Below are positions 53,779 through 53,941 of a DNA stretch of 53,941 nt, piece after piece. A model generated the notes under the pieces. That model worked only from the letters and a program-made list of their open reading frames with translations, had not been told where the DNA came from and did no database searches. The position numbers and the translations under genes are program-made. Location of the stretch: NCBI GenBank assembly GCA_904395815.1, contig CAJFOC010000019.1, positions 1-53,941 on the forward strand, in the 5' to 3' direction. Positions within the stretch are counted from its first letter, which is position 1. Every line of letters begins with the position of its first letter. The stretch comes from an uncultured Holdemania sp. GTDB lineage: Bacteria > Bacillota_I > Bacilli_A > Erysipelotrichales > Erysipelotrichaceae.

Positions 53779-53941
53779 TCATTCCTGACTGGCCGCAAAG
53801 GCTGCGCTGACGGCCTCGATCGCGGAATTGCTCGTATAGGTCGCACTGCTGACCACATCCGCTCCGCTGATCTGATCCAGCGAAGTCATTCCCACAAAGC
53901 CGGCCAGATATTCTTCATTCACCTGATCGCCGATGCCTGGC
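53779..53941 (-). CDS. rnfG: RnfG C-terminal fragment, 5' end outside window
   Basis: Reading frame open to the window edge, last 54 codons visible: the FMN-binding domain end with the flavinylation motif SSATYTS (covalent FMN on the Thr of SxAT), preceded by ISGADVV and PGIGDQVNEEYLAGF. RnfG is the periplasmic-side FMN subunit. The rnfC and rnfD genes are expected further right. Confidence 0.9.
   Translation of the reverse strand, partial: PGIGDQVNEEYLAGFVGMTSLDQISGADVVSSATYTSNSAIEAVSAAFAASQE

Overview
The window is a 54-kb stretch of a low-to-mid-GC Firmicutes chromosome (roughly 50-55% GC by eye) and is almost entirely core, vertically inherited genes. Lineage clues: the RNase P RNA is the Bacillus-like class B; gpsB, recU, RNase Y, an RNase J2-like protein, SpoVS and the B. 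subtilis-like orders ffh/rpsP/rimM/trmD/rplS, rodZ/pgsA/cinA/recA/rny/ymdB/spoVS and rpsB/tsf/pyrH/frr/uppS/cdsA/dxr/rseP point to Bacilli or Erysipelotrichia. An Rnf complex at the right edge, unusual for classical Bacilli, makes an Erysipelotrichia-type gut anaerobe my best guess (inference, not tested by search). No CRISPR array, prophage, insertion sequence, transposase or tRNA gene was seen.

Layout. 1-0.8 kb: 3' part of a DUF2130 gene on the plus strand. 0.85-9.1 kb (minus strand): rpsB-tsf, then pyrH-frr-uppS-cdsA-dxr-rseP-galE, linking translation factors, UMP supply, undecaprenyl and phospholipid precursors and the site-2 protease. 9.1-20.3 kb (minus): ffh; rpsP-khpA-rimM-trmD; rplS-lepB-ylqF-rnhB-dprA; topA-trmFO-xerC, i.e. 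SRP, ribosome assembly, tRNA modification, protein export and DNA topology/recombination. 20.3-25.3 kb (minus): an OmpR-type two-component system, a divergent SSB, and an inactive/active pair of M16 peptidases (YmfF/YmfH type). 25.4-27.5 kb (plus): pncA-pncB NAD salvage. 27.6-32.5 kb (minus): a nucleoside BMP-family ABC importer. 32.6-42.9 kb (minus): ftsK, an RNase J2-like protein, miaB, a stand-alone 2[4Fe-4S] ferredoxin, spoVS, ymdB, rny, recA, pncC. 42.9-45.3 kb (minus): pgsA, rodZ, the RNase P RNA and gpsB. 45.5-51.9 kb (plus): recU-ponA and a 910-residue tryptophan-rich TPR protein. 52.0-53.9 kb (minus): the distal end of an rnf operon (rnfG partial, rnfE, rnfA, a small Cys-rich membrane protein, and a very short RnfB).

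Transcription signals are readable. Most candidate promoters share a TTGAAT/TTGACA-like -35, 16-18 bp spacing and an extended TGn -10, and they often sit on the last codons of the upstream gene. Intrinsic terminators bound nearly every unit, with two internal ones (after khpA and after rplS) that probably tune ribosomal-protein output relative to downstream enzymes.

The most unusual points are the Rnf tail, where RnfB is reduced to its membrane anchor and one Fe-S motif and a 60-residue Cys-rich membrane protein is inserted between rnfA and rnfB; a hairpin that buries the spoVS ribosome-binding site; a dyad centred on the bmpA -10; a degenerate RNase J; a class A PBP with a Cys-rich, Pro-Thr tail; and the large Trp-rich TPR protein. 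Function beyond family assignment is inference throughout.
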